This document shows positions 61,301 through 64,000 of a stretch of DNA of 64,000 nucleotides, in pieces; position 1 is the stretch's first letter, and the number at the start of each line of letters is the position of its first letter. The notes under the pieces are model-generated. The model saw nothing but the letters and a program-made list of their open reading frames with translations, had not been told where the DNA came from and did not search any database. Made by a program: the position numbers and the translations under genes. Location of the stretch: the NCBI GenBank assembly GCA_023055355.1, contig JALJCS010000024.1, forward strand, positions 9,935,501 through 9,999,500, in the 5' to 3' direction. This DNA comes from Agelaius tricolor (Eukaryota > Chordata > Aves > Passeriformes > Icteridae).

Positions 61301-63427
61301 TCCTCTATGTGCAATATCAGCAGACACAGTGTACAGAAAGCAATTAGAGACACTGAAATTCAAACTATTTATATATATATATATGCATTTTTTGTGTTGG
61401 GATCATTTGTTGAGATGAACTTCAAGTGAAGAACCCTTTAAACAAATGTGTAAACAACGGGAACTGAAGTTGTGGGATGCGATGACAAATTTTAATGATG
61501 AATTCTTAACTATTTCCTCTGTTTTTAGTAATATTTTTAGTAATATGTTTTTAGTAATATTTTAGTAATATTTTTCCTGTCTTTGTTTCTTACATCACAG
61601 TTTTGTGTTTCATGCTGTGCTTGATTTCAAGCAAGATGACTTGGGTCAGAAAGCATGTTCTGAACAGCTTTATCCTTTTCCCATCTGTAATCTTAATGTG
61701 GTGCTCTTCCCATACACCTTTTGTCACTACAGCTGTCTTTCAGCATGCAGGGGTGATCTAAACTGCTTTTAGCATTTCATTAATGCCACTTTTGATCAGC
61801 TGGCAGATGTTGCCATGCACCCTGGCCCTGCTGATCCCCAGGTGCCATATGTGCCTGCTGGGCAGCTGGTGGGATGCAGGACCCTCAGCTGGGGAAGCAC
61901 GGCTCTCAGAGGATGCTCTCTGAAAGATGAAGACCTCTCTGAGATGGATGAGCATCCTTGTCAGTAGATTTTTCAAGGGAAAAAGAGGCCACTGTGATAA
62001 TAACTTGCTTAACATATAATTTGAGTGCTAAAGCATCTCTCAGTAATTTCTTCATGTGTTCATTGACTTGTAAATGCAGGCATCTGCTCTCTCTAGTGAA
62101 TGCTCTAGTGTCAAAGAACTCGCCAATCTTTTTACTCACCTAATTCCATTGACTGCATATTCCCCCGCCTTAGGAATCTCTTCTTTAATAACACTGACTG
62201 CAGTTATATAGCAAATGTAATACAAATAAAGTGTCTGGAATAAAAGATGGGATAAATTAGGCAGAAGTTTATTTTTAGGTTACTGATTATATTGATGATT
62301 GCCATTATTAACAAGAGTACTCTTTGTGCTATGCAGCAATTTTTACAATGAAGTTGTACTCTCATCATTGAGTTGTCATGAAAGAGCAGGGAACTTGCTG
62401 GCAGGCATATCTGGGTTAGGCTGCACTAACTCATTACAAACTCCTGAAGTAGGATTACATAAATGGGACCCTATCTTCTCAGGTTAAATATAGTTCTGTA
62501 GTTTAATCTAATATGTGGCTGCTGTAAAATCTATGTTGACTGGCAGCAGTAGTCTGATCTGTCTGCCTTTTCAGTGCTATGCTTAAAGCAAGACAACCAA
62601 AACACAAGATTCCATCTTTAATGGAATTCAGTATGAATTTATTGCTGTTATTTGGGGTGTGTTGGGTTTTTAAAAATGAAAATATTAACAAGTCAGACTG
62701 GAATAAACTTGAAATATGTACATCACAATTGTCCCTAATCTACAGTATCTTAATCAAGTTATAAAAAAAAAATTACTTTTCTTGACTTAGGCTATAATCT
62801 TGAATCTTATTTCAGCAAAAGTAGAGATGATGTTAGTTCTACGAAATCTATAAAATAAAATACAAATTTTGTATTATATCACAATAACAGAGAGTAAAGG
62901 AAATGTATTCATTCTATAGGAATAGATATATTCCCTTGGCATCTTTTTTTGATCTGCTAGATTTACATCAAAATTAGAAGTTCATGACATAGTTTATAGA
63001 AGCAGTGTTCCTTAGTGAGATTTGGAATATTATTTTTATTTTTATATTGCTGCTCTATACTTCTATAATTATTTTAAAACACAATTTTCTGGGGACATTA
63101 TTCTAATTTTTGTTTTCCATTCAAAAGGTTGAAAAAAAACCCCAAACAAAAACCCAAAAATGCCCTTTTTCTAACATTAGAGTTCAGGTAGGTTTTAAAC
63201 ATCTTTATCAATTTCTTTGTAGGGGCTTACCTTGACCTGCAGTCAAAAATGACATTTTTTCATACAGTTGTCAGGATGCATATTTGTGTGTGTTCATTAG
63301 GTATATGTTAGTGGTTATACACAGCAGTCACATAGATTGAAAAGATTCTTTCCAGTGCCTTGATTTACCATTTTGATCTCAAAAAGCCTTTTGTTGAATG
63401 AATGAACTGTGGTGTTCGTTCTGCTGG
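58368..63427. other. AT-rich sequence, no gene recognised
   Basis: No exon found. It contains a four-copy TTTTAGTAATAT repeat (61522-61575) and a short TA run at about 61367-61384. Confidence 0.5.
61522..61575. repeat. Four-copy tandem repeat
   Basis: The 12-mer TTTTAGTAATAT occurs four times in succession with 0-2 extra bases between copies. Confidence 0.92.
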
Positions 63428-63530
63428 GGCTCTGAGCAACCCAGTTCAGTGGGAGGTGTCCCTGCCCATGGCAAGGGGTAGGAATGATCTTTATGGTCCC
63501 TTCCAACCCAAACCAGTCTGGGATTGTGAG
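63428..63530 (+). mobile_element. CR1 LINE 3' end
   Basis: GAGCAACCCAGTTCAGTGGG, AGGTGTCCCTGCCCATGGCA, GGAATGATCTTTATGGTCCC and TTCCAACCCAAACCAGTCTG are the last ~100 bp of CR1 in sense. The terminal ATTCTATG repeats have decayed. Confidence 0.85.
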
Positions 63531-64000
63531 CAGGGCTGCATTTCACAGTGCTGAACTCTCCAGCTTCTCCCTGTTACAGCCTGAGCTGCATTTCTTAGTG
63601 CAGCCTTGCACTTTATCTGTGAGTGTGTGGGGCACACCAGAGCTGAAGTTGTGCTCTCTTCAAGGTGTGCTGTCAGTGCCACGACTGCTGAAGGTGCATG
63701 TGCACATCCAGCACAGAGCATGGCTTGAAATGAGGGGGAGCCTTAGCTGAAGACATGATGAGCACAATTCATATTCATAATTGCTGTTGAAATTTTTGTT
63801 CTTGGATAAATGTGGACAAGTCTGATAAGGTTATGCCATGCCCACCGAGTACAGTCCAGTTACAAGTTCAAGTCATAGTAGTAAATTTATTTCTATAAAA
63901 CAAAATCTCTGAGTAGCTGGGAATCTCAGTCCTTTGTTTAATTCACTGCTGCAAGTAAATTCTCTGGGTTTTATATATTATTGCATCCTAAACAGATTGT

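Noticed and set aside
49000..64000. Search for JAKMIP1 coiled-coil coding exons on the plus strand
   Set aside because: No Glu/Lys/Leu-rich coiled-coil segment with splice sites was found; the region is left as presumed intron.
1..64000. CRISPR arrays, rRNA, tRNA or prokaryote-type operons
   Set aside because: No regularly spaced repeat-spacer array, cloverleaf or rRNA-like sequence was recognised, and the sequence character is that of a vertebrate genome.

Overview
The window is vertebrate nuclear DNA, almost certainly from a bird. It has CR1 LINE 3' ends in both orientations, avian-type solo LTRs, AT-rich introns and two CpG islands. It is not bacterial or viral: coding sequence is confined to short exons with canonical splice sites. 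The LTR types make a neoavian, perhaps passerine, source plausible, but this cannot be settled from the sequence.

The one gene identified with confidence is WFS1 (wolframin), on the minus strand. Five coding exons join in frame: exon 2 with the start codon at 26753, then exons at 9948-10030, 5862-6006, 4848-5018 and 4184-4264. Together they give 667 nt, or 222 codons plus one base, and cover the cytosolic N-terminal region with its Sel1-like repeats. The remaining exons, including the large one for the membrane and lumenal part, must lie left of position 1. The untranslated first exon should lie in the CpG island at about 28.17-29.25 kb. That island also has a YY1-like initiator site on the plus strand and a GC-rich minisatellite.

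Layout: 1-4183 is intron 6, with a sense-oriented solo LTR at 2037-2491. From 4184 to 10030 lie exons 6 to 3. From 10031 to 26566 is the 16.5 kb intron 2, with a CR1 copy. From 26567 to about 28.9 kb lie exon 2, intron 1 and the promoter. From about 29.25 to 46.9 kb is intergenic DNA with a CR1 split by a 979-bp insertion, two LTR-like repeats and a CR1 tail. A second CpG island at about 46.93-48.13 kb has a strong plus-strand splice donor at 47491/47492. In human, JAKMIP1 lies next to WFS1 in divergent orientation, so this island may be the first noncoding exon of the bird JAKMIP1. No JAKMIP1 coding exon is visible, so this rests on synteny alone. From 48.2 kb to the end there is AT-rich sequence without recognisable exons, plus one more solo LTR and a CR1 3' end.

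I found no novel multi-gene system. The points most worth checking are the regularly spaced CCAAT boxes and sense poly(A) signal of the intronic LTR, the divergent promoter with a donor-bearing minisatellite, the CR1 split by an insertion with a 5-bp target duplication, exact 23-bp repeats flanking WFS1 exon 3, and a long-range 30-bp direct repeat.
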